A DNA stretch of 64,000 nucleotides from Rhodococcus sp. 06-235-1A (lineage in GTDB: Bacteria > Actinomycetota > Actinomycetes > Mycobacteriales > Mycobacteriaceae), in the NCBI RefSeq assembly GCF_002258785.1, contig NZ_NOYI01000008.1:248001-312000 (forward strand), written 5' to 3'. A program made the translations under genes and the position numbers. Below are positions 43,837-52,386 of this stretch, piece after piece (position 1 is the first letter of the stretch; each line of letters starts with the position of its first letter). The notes beneath the pieces were generated by a model. The model had not been told where the DNA came from and made no database searches. It saw nothing but the letters and a program-made list of their open reading frames with translations.

Positions 43837-45852
43837 TCAGGGGTGGCCGGAGTCGAAGAACGATCGAACGACCACCCGCAGCCCGAGCACGAACGAGACG
43901 AACAGGAGCGCGGTGCCCAGCACCGGATACAGCGGCACCGTCGACGTCAGCTGCGGCCCATCGGTACTGAGCAACAGCAGAATCGACCCGATAGAACCGG
44001 TTCCGGCGAGCACCGAGAGCATGAACTCCTGCGCCAACCTGGCGATGAACTGCCGGTCGGATCGATCCTCGAATATTCGGACCCCGACGGTGAACCGGCC
44101 TTCTTCGACCTGATCGACGATCTTGCCGAGCTTGCGGGGCATCCGGCGCAGGAGTGGCAGATTGGCGGCCATCTGGCTCTCGAGTTGCGATCGGACGAAA
44201 CTTCGGTCGAAGAGTCGACCCACCATCACCGCTCGTCCCCGCTCTCGCGCAACCGCGATCAGATCCAGATCGGGTGCGATGAGGGTCAGGGTGCCTTCCA
44301 CCGTGGCAAGCGCCCGAAACGCTGCAGCGATCTGTGGTGGGATCGTGAATTTCTGACGGATCACCAGCGAGATCAGGTCGCCGAACAGGCCGCTGTTACT
44401 GCGGCTCCCTCCGACCGATCCGCGGTAACGCACCATCAGTTCGCCCAGGCTGCGTTCGAGCCTGCGTTCTTCGAGTCCGTCCGGACGTCCGAGTAACTCG
44501 ATCAGGGCGTCTGCCGCGATGAGGGAGTCCTCGGAGTCGACTGCGTGCAGGAACAGTCCGAGCGACATCCGCGAAACGTCGTCGAGTCGGCCCACCGACC
44601 CGAAGTCGAGCAGCACCACGGTGCCGTCCTCGCGCATGAGAACGTTTCCGCCGTGCAGGTCCGCATGGAAGACCCCGGACACGATCATCTGCCGCAGCAT
44701 CTGTTCGAGGAGGTCGGATGCCAGATCGGCTCGATGCTCATCGGACATTCGAGCCAGGATCGACCCTGCGCGAGTGAGCGGAACACCGTCGATCTTCTCC
44801 ATGACCAACACCATCGGACTGCTGAAGTCGGAATACATGCGCGGAATGGAGTACGGGCTGGATTCGTCGAGCGTGGAACCGATCGCCAATGCGTTGTCCA
44901 GTTCGACGTCGTAATCCAATTCCTCCTGCAACGACGCCGCGAATCCGGACACCAGGGAGTCGATACCGATCGCTCTGGCCCAGGGTGCGACACGCTGTAG
45001 CCGGGCGGACAGGCCGGCCAGAATGTCCAGATCGATGGCGATCTGTCGACGGGCCGTCGGCCGTTGAATCTTGACCACCACCTCGGTGCCGTCCATCAGC
45101 GTTGCCGCGTGCACCTGCCCCACCGATGCAGCGGCGAGTGGCTCGTGGTCGATGCGTGAGAACACCTCCTCGATCGGCCTGTCCAACCCGTCGAGCAGGG
45201 TCCCTTCGAGAGACTCGAAGCCGACCGCCTGAGCGTCGGACTGCAGGCGGGACAGTTCCTCGATGTAGACACGCGACAGCAGTTCCGATCGCGTGGACAG
45301 TGTTTGCCCCAGCTTGACGAAGGTCACCCCGCCCTCTTCGAGCGCGCGGCGCAGCGAGCGCGCCGTGCGGCGCTGGTCGGCGTCGGTACCTCGCGCACCG
45401 AGGCGTAGGAACCGAGACAGACCGTGTCGGACGAGGATCGTCATGATCTGCCCGTACCGCCGTGCCTTGCGACGGCGGGCTCGCCAACCGAAGATCAACG
45501 ACATCGGGCCAGGAAGCGAGCCACTGGGTGCCACGGCTTCGAGAACCACCACCGCCAACAGGCCGAACAGGAATATCCAGGCCACCGTCAACACGGCCAG
45601 CAACGTCGCCGCGGCCGGATCGAAAAGCCTGCTGCCGTTCTCGGAATCGACCAGGTGCAGTCGGTCGGCCACGAAACTCAGGATCGGCGCACCGAACCCG
45701 ACCACTCCGATACCCACCACGATCGCGCGGACCCAACCGACCGGCACTCCGAGCGTCCGACGAGCCAGTAGCGCCAGCGCCGCAACCGATACGACGACCA
45801 GCGCTACCGACGCCAATGCGGTGAACACGATGGAGATACCCCCGGTAATCAC
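43837..45852 (-). CDS. ABC1/UbiB (COQ8-like) family atypical kinase, membrane protein
   Basis: The 671-residue protein has three N-terminal hydrophobic helices (about 8-30, 38-60, 82-108), an ABC1 kinase-like core and two C-terminal helices. Core motifs: KLGQTLSTR (KxGQ), AAASVGQVHAA (Ala-rich loop), VVVKIQRP, VFHADLHGGNVLM and LLDFGSVG. The family acts in quinone or lipid-related processes; the substrate of the actinobacterial members is not settled. It is convergent with sbnB and marks the right border of the biosynthetic cluster. Confidence 0.9.
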   Translation of the reverse strand: MITGGISIVFTALASVALVVVSVAALALLARRTLGVPVGWVRAIVVGIGVVGFGAPILSFVADRLHLVDSENGSRLFDPAAATLLAVLTVAWIFLFGLLAVVVLEAVAPSGSLPGPMSLIFGWRARRRKARRYGQIMTILVRHGLSRFLRLGARGTDADQRRTARSLRRALEEGGVTFVKLGQTLSTRSELLSRVYIEELSRLQSDAQAVGFESLEGTLLDGLDRPIEEVFSRIDHEPLAAASVGQVHAATLMDGTEVVVKIQRPTARRQIAIDLDILAGLSARLQRVAPWARAIGIDSLVSGFAASLQEELDYDVELDNALAIGSTLDESSPYSIPRMYSDFSSPMVLVMEKIDGVPLTRAGSILARMSDEHRADLASDLLEQMLRQMIVSGVFHADLHGGNVLMREDGTVVLLDFGSVGRLDDVSRMSLGLFLHAVDSEDSLIAADALIELLGRPDGLEERRLERSLGELMVRYRGSVGGSRSNSGLFGDLISLVIRQKFTIPPQIAAAFRALATVEGTLTLIAPDLDLIAVARERGRAVMVGRLFDRSFVRSQLESQMAANLPLLRRMPRKLGKIVDQVEEGRFTVGVRIFEDRSDRQFIARLAQEFMLSVLAGTGSIGSILLLLSTDGPQLTSTVPLYPVLGTALLFVSFVLGLRVVVRSFFDSGHP

Positions 45853-45941
45853 AGGTACCAGGATGTACTACACCCGCTGCTGGGCCAACCCGGCTCGCAC
45901 CCCTGTGTCGAAGACTTCACATCTCGGTCACACGCGATGAA

Positions 45942-47048
45942 TCAGATCCGATCGCCCGTCTCCGGGTGGAAGAGGTGGATCGCACCGTCGAGTCGAGTCA
46001 GACCGATGCTTTCGCCGATCTTGGCCGGGGCTCGCACTGCCGAACGCGCAACCAAGGACACCGGTCCCCCGTCGAGTCCCTTGACCTTGGGGTCGTCGAG
46101 ATGCGCGTAGAGGTAGGACTCGCTGCCGAGTTCCTCGATCAGATCGACCTTTCCCTCGAAACCCTCACCACCACCGTGCACGATGCCGAGCTGTTCGGGA
46201 CGTAGCCCGACGGTGACCTCGTCGAGACCGAGACTCGCGAGCTTGGTGAGCTCGTCGCGTTCGAGCGGCAGCAGGAAGCTGCCGATCTGCACTCCGCCCG
46301 ATCCGATGGGGACCGTCATCAGGTTCATCGCCGGCGAACCGATGAAGCCCGCGACGAATGCGTTGACCGGATGGTCGTACAGGTCTGTCGGAGAGGCGAA
46401 CTGCTGCAGTTTGCCACCACGAAGAACCGCGACACGATCGCCCATCGTCATGGCCTCCACCTGGTCGTGGGTGACGTAGACAGTCGTGGTGCCGAGCCTG
46501 CGCTGCAACGCCGCGATCTGTGTACGCGTCTGGACGCGGAGCTTCGCGTCGAGGTTGGACAGCGGCTCGTCCATGCAGAACACCTGCGGCTCACGAACGA
46601 TGGCGCGTCCCATGGCAACTCGTTGACGCTGACCGCCCGAGAGCTTGCCGGGCTTGCGGTCCAAGTATTCGGTGAGGTCGAGGATCTTCGCGGCCTCGGC
46701 CACCTTCTTCGTGCGCTCCTCGAGAGAAACACCGCGCATCTTGAGGGCGAAGCCCATGTTCTCCCCGACGGTCTTGTTGGGGTACAGGGCGTAGTTCTGG
46801 AACACCATCGCGATGTCGCGGTCCTTCGACGGTACCCCCACCATGTTCTTGCCACCGATCTCGATGGCACCACCGTCGATCTCCTCGAGGCCTGCGAGCA
46901 TGCGCAGAGCAGTGGACTTGCCGGAGCCGGAAGGCCCGACCAGAACGACGAATTCGCCGTCCTGAATGTCGAGGTCGAGTGAATCGACGGCGAGCTTGTC
47001 GGCACCTTCGTAGACGCAGGATGCCTTCTTGTACGTGATTGCAGCCAT
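45942..47048 (-). CDS. sugar/polyol ABC transporter ATPase (UgpC/MsmK type)
   Basis: From ATG 47048 the protein has 368 residues: GPSGSGKST, the LSGGQRQR signature, CMDEPLSNLDAKLR, THDQVEAMTMGDR, and a C-terminal TOBE/OB region of about 130 residues with VTVGLRPEQLG. It energises the two permeases encoded upstream. A longer frame runs through the permease gene and was rejected. The gene is last in the polyol transport operon. A close paralogue lies at 55988-57067. Confidence 0.94.
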   Translation of the reverse strand: MAAITYKKASCVYEGADKLAVDSLDLDIQDGEFVVLVGPSGSGKSTALRMLAGLEEIDGGAIEIGGKNMVGVPSKDRDIAMVFQNYALYPNKTVGENMGFALKMRGVSLEERTKKVAEAAKILDLTEYLDRKPGKLSGGQRQRVAMGRAIVREPQVFCMDEPLSNLDAKLRVQTRTQIAALQRRLGTTTVYVTHDQVEAMTMGDRVAVLRGGKLQQFASPTDLYDHPVNAFVAGFIGSPAMNLMTVPIGSGGVQIGSFLLPLERDELTKLASLGLDEVTVGLRPEQLGIVHGGGEGFEGKVDLIEELGSESYLYAHLDDPKVKGLDGGPVSLVARSAVRAPAKIGESIGLTRLDGAIHLFHPETGDRI

Positions 47049-47059
47049 GTGACCTTCTC

Positions 47060-47926
47060 CTACTTGATTGCGCCGAAGGACAGACCGCGCACGAGCTTGT
47101 TCTGCGCGAACCATCCGGCAAGGACGACGGGAAGTGCTGCGAACTTCGCAGCAGCGGAAAGCTGGGCCCAGTACAGGCCCTGGCCGGTGATGAATCCGAC
47201 GAGGTACACCGGAATCGTCTGGGCCTGAACGGCAGTGAGGTTGACGGCGAAGAAGAACTCGTTCCACGAGAAGATCACGCAGATCAACGACGTTGCCGCG
47301 ATGCCGGGGGAGACGAGCGGCAGGATCACCTCTCGTACCGACGTCCACAGCGATGCACCGTCCATGCTGGCGGCCTCGAGCAGTTCGCTCGGCACCTCGA
47401 GGAAGAACGAGCGCATCATCCACACAGCGATAGGAAGATTCATCGCGGTGTACAGCACGACCAAGGTCCAGATGTTGTCCAACATTCCGATGTCGCCCAC
47501 GATGACGTACAGCGGAACGATCGCCGCGACGACCGGGAGCATCTTGGTGGAGATGAAGAAGAACAGCACGTCCTTCGTCTTCTCGACCGGACGCAGTGAC
47601 AGTGCGAACGCGGCCGGAACACCCAACAGCAGAACGAAGATCGTCGAGACGACCGTCGCGAACGCCGAGTTCAGCAAGGTGGTGCCGATGCCACTCTCCA
47701 AGACCCCGCGGTACTGATCGAGGGTCGGCGTGAAGAACAGCTTGGGCGGATCGGAGTAGGCGTCGGCCTCCTGCTTGAAACCTGTGAGGACCATCCACAG
47801 CACCGGGAAGAAGAATGCGATGCCGGCGACCCAGGCCACGAAGGACCAGATGGACCCCGGGCCCCACTTGCTCTTGCGCTTGATCGGCGCGGCATTGGTC
47901 GACTTTTCTACAGTTGCGGTACTCAT
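47060..47926 (-). CDS. polyol/sugar ABC transporter permease (MalG type)
   Basis: The 288-residue protein has six membrane helices and the inner-membrane EAA loop (ELLEAASMDGASLWTSVREVILPLVSPG) that contacts the ATPase. ATG 47926 overlaps the previous stop (TGATG). It pairs with the MalF-type permease. The operon content (SorC regulator, two polyol dehydrogenases) points to mannitol, sorbitol or arabitol as substrate. Confidence 0.92.
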   Translation of the reverse strand: MSTATVEKSTNAAPIKRKSKWGPGSIWSFVAWVAGIAFFFPVLWMVLTGFKQEADAYSDPPKLFFTPTLDQYRGVLESGIGTTLLNSAFATVVSTIFVLLLGVPAAFALSLRPVEKTKDVLFFFISTKMLPVVAAIVPLYVIVGDIGMLDNIWTLVVLYTAMNLPIAVWMMRSFFLEVPSELLEAASMDGASLWTSVREVILPLVSPGIAATSLICVIFSWNEFFFAVNLTAVQAQTIPVYLVGFITGQGLYWAQLSAAAKFAALPVVLAGWFAQNKLVRGLSFGAIK

Positions 47927-48876
47927 CACGCTGCCTCCTCGGTTCCGCTGAAGCTCTTGAAGATCAGTCTCAGCGCCAGGGTGCTGACGATGATGGTGGC
48001 CACCACGGTGACGACACCCATGGCGGCGGCCTGCCCGATGTCGAAGCCGAGGAACGCGCGCTGATAGATGTAGAAGGGCAGGTTCGCACTGGCCACACCC
48101 GGTCCGCCCGAGGTCATCATGTAGACGGCGTCGAAGGTGTTGACGAGATAGATGGCTCCGAGAACCGCACCGAGCTCGATGAATCGGCGCAGATGCGGCA
48201 ACGTCAACTCACGGAAGAGCTTGACCGGACCCGCGCCGTCGACCCGTGCGGCCTCGGCGATGTCCTTGGGCATGGACTGCAGACCGGCGAGGATGAGCAG
48301 CATCATGAACGGAGTCCACTGCCAGATCAGGTTCGCCATGACGGCCGGTAGCGGGTAGCGCGAGACCCAGTCGATCTGATCCACACCGAACGGACCGAGT
48401 ACGAAGTTGATCAGGCCGAAGACCGGATCGAACATCGTGGTCTTCCAGATCAATGCCCCTGCAACCGGCGTGATCAGGAACGGCGTGATCAGCAGGGTGC
48501 GAATCAGACTGCGACCGATGAACTTTCGGTCCAGAAGCAGAGCCAGGAACAGTCCGAGGATCACCGAGATGATGACGGTTCCGACGATCATGATCACCGT
48601 GTTGAGGGCGACCTCGCGGAACTGGCTGTCCTGGAAGACCGCGACATAGTTGTTGAGCCAGTTGAACTTCTGTGAACCCGGCCGAACGAGGTTCCACGAC
48701 TGGGTCGAGTAGTACAGCGTGAACAGGAAGGGAACCTGAGTGACGAGGATGGCGAACACCATCGCCGGCAGCAGTGGGCCGCGGCGACGCCACCCTTCGG
48801 CTTTCGAGATCGTCCTGGGTCTCGGTACGAATTCCTCGGAATCGGCTACTGCCGAACGTGTTTCGGTGGTGGTCAT
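47926..48876 (-). CDS. polyol/sugar ABC transporter permease (MalF type)
   Basis: The 316-residue protein has a cytoplasmic N-terminal tail, six membrane helices and an EAA loop (DIAEAARVDGAGPVKLFRELTLPHLRRF). It overlaps the binding-protein stop by 4 nt and the MalG-type start by 1 nt, so the transporter genes are translationally coupled. Confidence 0.92.
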   Translation of the reverse strand: MTTTETRSAVADSEEFVPRPRTISKAEGWRRRGPLLPAMVFAILVTQVPFLFTLYYSTQSWNLVRPGSQKFNWLNNYVAVFQDSQFREVALNTVIMIVGTVIISVILGLFLALLLDRKFIGRSLIRTLLITPFLITPVAGALIWKTTMFDPVFGLINFVLGPFGVDQIDWVSRYPLPAVMANLIWQWTPFMMLLILAGLQSMPKDIAEAARVDGAGPVKLFRELTLPHLRRFIELGAVLGAIYLVNTFDAVYMMTSGGPGVASANLPFYIYQRAFLGFDIGQAAAMGVVTVVATIIVSTLALRLIFKSFSGTEEAA

Positions 48877-50225
48877 CCCTGGCCCTCCTGGTACGTCTTG
48901 CCGACCACTTCGGCGTACTGCTGCGCTTGTTCGAGCGCGTCCTGGACGCTGATTCGTCCTGCCACTGCGGCGCTGATCTGCTGACTGACGCGGGTCCCCA
49001 GGTCCTGGAACTCGGGAATGGTCAGGAACTGGACTCCGGTGTACGGAACCGGATCGACCGTGGGTTTGTTCGGGTCGGCGCCGTTGATCGAATCCAGGGT
49101 CACCTGACCGTAGGCCGCGGACGCCTCCTCGTACTCGGGGATCTCGTAGGTCGACAGACGGCTACCGGGAGGCACTCGCTCCCAACCCAATTCGTTACCC
49201 ACCTTGTTCAGGTACTCCTTGCTGGTCATCCACGAGACGAACTTCCATGCGTCATCGGGATTCTCCGACGTCTTCGGGATACCGAGTGCCCAGGAGTAGA
49301 GCCACCCGTTGTCACCCTTGACCGCCGACGGAGCCTTGGCGTATCCGATCTTGCCGACGACGTTGCTCGAGGTGGGGTCCTCCAACACCGACACCGCGGA
49401 CGTTGCGTCGTACCACATCGCGGTGTTTCCCTGCGAGAGCTGCGTGCCGCACTCACTGAAGCCACTTGTCGCTGCGCCTGCTTGACCGTGCTCGCGTACC
49501 AAGTCGACGTAGAACTGAACAGCCTGTTCCACCTCGGGGCTGTTGAGCTGCGCGTTCCAGTTCTCGTCGAACCACCGTCCGCCGAACGCGTTGATGACGG
49601 TATCCAGCGGGGCGAGCACTTCACCCCAACCGGGCTTGCCGCGCAGGCAGATACCCGAGACGTCGGGGCTGTCGAGCTTGGCTGCGGCGTCGGCGACTTC
49701 CTGCCAGGTGGGCTCCTCGGGCATCGTGATGCCTGCGGCTTCCATCAGATCCTTGCGGTACATCAGAAACGACGACTCGCCGTAGAACGGCACCGAGTAC
49801 ATGCTGCCCTCGTAGGACAGCGATTCCTTGAGCGTCGGGATGAAGTCGTCTTCGTCGTACCCGGGCGTGGCGTCGGCGTATTCGGAAAGGTTGGTCAGCC
49901 AACCGTTCTCGGCCCACTGCGGAGTCTCGAAGTTGCTGATCATCACCACGTCGAACTCACCGCCACCGGTCGCGACCGAGGCCGTGATCTTCGCGCGCGC
50001 CTCGTTCTCCGACAGCGACACGAACTTCAGATTGATTCCCGGGTTCTCCGCCTCGAACTCCGGAGCGAGCGAAATGGCGTCGGACATCTGCGAATTCGAG
50101 ACGATCGCAACGGTGATCGTCTTGCCGTCACCGTCACCACCGAACGAGCCGGCACCGGCGCATCCGGACAGCACCAAGGTCGTCGCGAGCGAGCCCGCGA
50201 GAACCACTTTGGGTAATACCCTCAC
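48873..50225 (-). CDS. extracellular solute-binding lipoprotein for polyols/sugars
   Basis: From GTG 50225 the product has 450 residues. It begins with a lipoprotein signal: a basic start, hydrophobic core and lipobox LSGC (Cys22). The rest is a family-1 type binding protein (FDVVMISNFETPQWAENGWL, SVPFYGESSFLMYRKDLMEAAG, GNTAMWYDATSAVSVL). It captures the polyol outside the membrane. AAAGG precedes the GTG, which overlaps the regulator stop (GTGA). Longer starts lie inside the regulator gene. Confidence 0.92.
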   Translation of the reverse strand: MRVLPKVVLAGSLATTLVLSGCAGAGSFGGDGDGKTITVAIVSNSQMSDAISLAPEFEAENPGINLKFVSLSENEARAKITASVATGGGEFDVVMISNFETPQWAENGWLTNLSEYADATPGYDEDDFIPTLKESLSYEGSMYSVPFYGESSFLMYRKDLMEAAGITMPEEPTWQEVADAAAKLDSPDVSGICLRGKPGWGEVLAPLDTVINAFGGRWFDENWNAQLNSPEVEQAVQFYVDLVREHGQAGAATSGFSECGTQLSQGNTAMWYDATSAVSVLEDPTSSNVVGKIGYAKAPSAVKGDNGWLYSWALGIPKTSENPDDAWKFVSWMTSKEYLNKVGNELGWERVPPGSRLSTYEIPEYEEASAAYGQVTLDSINGADPNKPTVDPVPYTGVQFLTIPEFQDLGTRVSQQISAAVAGRISVQDALEQAQQYAEVVGKTYQEGQG

Positions 50226-51247
50226 TGAAATACCTTTCCATTGGAGGTCGCCGTTGCTGGAGCTTGCGCAACGAGCCAACGTGCACTTTCGATATCGGTG
50301 ACCAAGATCGACGCCAGTCCACCCCGCAACGCACCGAGTAGCGCTTCGTGTTTGCGCTGTCCGCCGGTGACAAGCACAGCCCGATCGCAGGCTCTGATGG
50401 CGTCGAGTCCCACCGAGACGGTTCGCCCGGGGAGCGATCCTCCGGTGTCCTTGCCGTCGGCGTCGTAGAACCGTCCGCCGATCTCGCCCACCGCGCCGAG
50501 TCGACGCAATTCGTCGAGCACTTCGAGGTCGATGAAGCTGCCCTCGAACAACGTGGTGGACGTGGAGACGGGACCGATGCCGTACATCATCACATCGGCA
50601 TCGGTCCCGGATCTGAGAGCGCGCGAGATCACGGAATCCTGCTCCAGCGCAACCACTGTCGCCTGATCGGCGTACAGCGGCGCGTTGAGCCGGATGGGTG
50701 TCGCCTGCAGATATGCAGCGCACCGCCCGAGCGTGTACTCGACGCCGGTCTGATAGTCGGCAGACGTGATGGAGCCGTCGAGTTGAACCACCGCAGCACA
50801 TTTGGTGGACCTGGTCTTGAGTGAACTCGCGACGGCCACGGTTTCGGGTCCCCAGGTGAAGCCGAGAACATCCTGATCCTTGAGTCGACGCGAGAGCAAC
50901 GTCGCCGCTGCGCGACCCAGTGACCCGTAGCCGGCATCCGTGCCGTCGATGACGTCCGATACGACGAGTACCTCGGTCAGCCCGTAGCGAGACTCGAGTT
51001 CACGTTCGATGTCGGCGTGCACGGTGCCCTGCAGATCGTCGGGAACGTTGATCTCGATGGTGACGAGCCCCTGAGTGCGGGCCCGTGCCACCAGCCGTCC
51101 TGCCGTGGGGCGCGAGACGCCGAGCTTCACTGCGATCTCGGCCTGCGTGGCACCTTCGAGGTGGTACATCGTGGCGGCGCGCAGGGCCAGACGAAGATCC
51201 TCTCCGGACCGCGTGGACTTTGCCCCATTGGGCTCCGATCCGTCCAT
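50222..51247 (-). CDS. SorC/DeoR-family polyol-responsive transcriptional regulator
   Basis: The 341-residue protein has an N-terminal helix-turn-helix (about 30-60, ATQAEIAVKLGVSRPTAGRLV) and a long C-terminal sugar-binding domain of the SorC type (GLTEVLVVSDV, GFTWGPETVAVAS, GIGPVSTSTTLFEG, CDRAVLVTGGQRKHEAL). It probably senses a sugar or polyol phosphate or a free polyol. It is first in the transport operon, with GGAGG 5 nt before ATG 51247, and the inverted repeat at 51264-51298 immediately upstream is the likely operator. Confidence 0.92.
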   Translation of the reverse strand: MDGSEPNGAKSTRSGEDLRLALRAATMYHLEGATQAEIAVKLGVSRPTAGRLVARARTQGLVTIEINVPDDLQGTVHADIERELESRYGLTEVLVVSDVIDGTDAGYGSLGRAAATLLSRRLKDQDVLGFTWGPETVAVASSLKTRSTKCAAVVQLDGSITSADYQTGVEYTLGRCAAYLQATPIRLNAPLYADQATVVALEQDSVISRALRSGTDADVMMYGIGPVSTSTTLFEGSFIDLEVLDELRRLGAVGEIGGRFYDADGKDTGGSLPGRTVSVGLDAIRACDRAVLVTGGQRKHEALLGALRGGLASILVTDIESARWLVAQAPATATSNGKVFQ

Positions 51248-51263
51248 AACGCCTCCCCGCTTT

Positions 51264-51298
51264 GTGAGCAGATGCTCAGCTCGTGTTCATCTGCTCAC
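51264..51298. promoter_or_regulatory. operator for the SorC-family regulator
   Basis: Perfect 11-bp inverted repeat: gtgagcagatg at 51264-51274 and catctgctcac at 51288-51298, with a 13-nt spacer. A third half-site, tgctca, follows directly at 51273-51278 and forms a smaller palindrome with the first arm. The site lies between the divergent regulator/transport operon and the dehydrogenase genes, which fits control of both. Confidence 0.78.
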
Positions 51299-51303
51299 TA
51301 AGC

Positions 51304-51309
51304 TAACAT
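51304..51309 (+). promoter_or_regulatory. possible -10 box for a leaderless dehydrogenase mRNA
   Basis: The hexamer taacat ends 6 nt before GTG 51316. Transcription would then start at or next to the start codon, giving a leaderless message. The -35 region would fall inside the operator spacer. No Shine-Dalgarno at suitable distance supports the GTG otherwise. Confidence 0.35.
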
Positions 51310-51315
51310 TAAGGT

Positions 51316-52386
51316 GTGATCTACACAACACCCCCTCGCGCCCAGCGACCCGTGCCACAGTCCATGCAGGCCAGCGTGCTCACCGGCGTGCACGAGATCC
51401 GTCTCGAAGAGCGGCCCGTCCCCACACCCGCGTCCGATGAAGTCCTCGTGCAGGTCACGGCAGTTGGAGTGTGCGGATCCGATGCGCACTACTACCGGGA
51501 GGGACGCATCGGCGACTACGTGGTCGACGGTCCTCTCGTGCTCGGACACGAGGCTGCGGGCGTCATCGTGGCCGTGGGCTCCGACGTCTCCGATGCCCGC
51601 GTCGGGCAGCGAGTGTCCATCGAGCCGCAGCGCCCCGATCCCACCAGCGCACCGTCCCGCGCCGGCCGTTACAACCTGTGCCCGGCCATGGAGTTCTTCG
51701 CGACACCGCCCGTCGACGGCGCGCTCGCGGAGTACGTACTGATCCAATCGACCTTCGCGCACGACGTTCCCGACACCGTCTCCGACGAGGCCGCCGCCCT
51801 CTTCGAGCCGCTGTCGGTCGGCATCGCATCCGCCCAGAAGGCCCGCATCTCCGCGGGCTCTAGCGTGCTCATCGCGGGAGCGGGCCCCGTCGGGCTCGTC
51901 ACTGCGCAGGTCGCTCGCGCATTCGGTGCCACCGAGGTGATCGTCACCGACATCGACGCGTCCCGCCGGGCCAACGCAACGCGATTCGGAGCGACGCGGG
52001 TGCTCGACCCCGCCGCGGAGGACGTCCGTGCACTGACGGTCGACGCCTTCGTCGACGCATCCGGTGCCGCCCGGGCCGTGTTCGACGGCATCCACGCGGT
52101 TCGGCCCGCAGGCACGGTCGTCCTCGTGGGCATGGGCGGATCGGACTACCCGCTGCCGATCTCGCGAATCCAGAACCGAGAATTGCTGCTCACCGGCGTC
52201 TTTCGGTACGCCAACACGTGGCCGACCGCACGCGCGCTGGTGGCGTCGGGCATGGTGGATCTCGACGCGATGGTGACGGCGCGGTTCGGGCTCGATGGCG
52301 TCGAGGATGCATTGAACGCCGACAGGCAACCCGGAAGCATCAAAGCCGTAGTGATCCCAGGATTTTCGAAGGAGACGAACGCATGA
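51316..52386 (+). CDS. zinc-dependent polyol dehydrogenase (sorbitol/xylitol dehydrogenase type, MDR)
   Basis: The 356-residue medium-chain dehydrogenase has the catalytic-zinc ligands in GVCGSDAHYY (Cys), LGHEAAG (His, Glu) and LFEPLSVG, and a GAGPVGLVTAQVARAFGA NAD fold. The four-Cys structural zinc lobe is reduced to one Cys, as in sorbitol dehydrogenases. It oxidises a secondary alcohol of a polyol to a ketose. GTG 51316 is used here; ATG 51364 (MQASVLTGVHE) is an alternative start that better matches the family N-terminus but has no clear ribosome site. The stop overlaps the next gene start. Confidence 0.88.
   Translation: MIYTTPPRAQRPVPQSMQASVLTGVHEIRLEERPVPTPASDEVLVQVTAVGVCGSDAHYYREGRIGDYVVDGPLVLGHEAAGVIVAVGSDVSDARVGQRVSIEPQRPDPTSAPSRAGRYNLCPAMEFFATPPVDGALAEYVLIQSTFAHDVPDTVSDEAAALFEPLSVGIASAQKARISAGSSVLIAGAGPVGLVTAQVARAFGATEVIVTDIDASRRANATRFGATRVLDPAAEDVRALTVDAFVDASGAARAVFDGIHAVRPAGTVVLVGMGGSDYPLPISRIQNRELLLTGVFRYANTWPTARALVASGMVDLDAMVTARFGLDGVEDALNADRQPGSIKAVVIPGFSKETNA

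Noticed and set aside
43800..43844. acccct/aggggt arms between sbnB and the ABC1-kinase gene as a terminator
   Set aside because: Arms are only 6 bp with a loop over 30 nt and no T-run; too weak to list.
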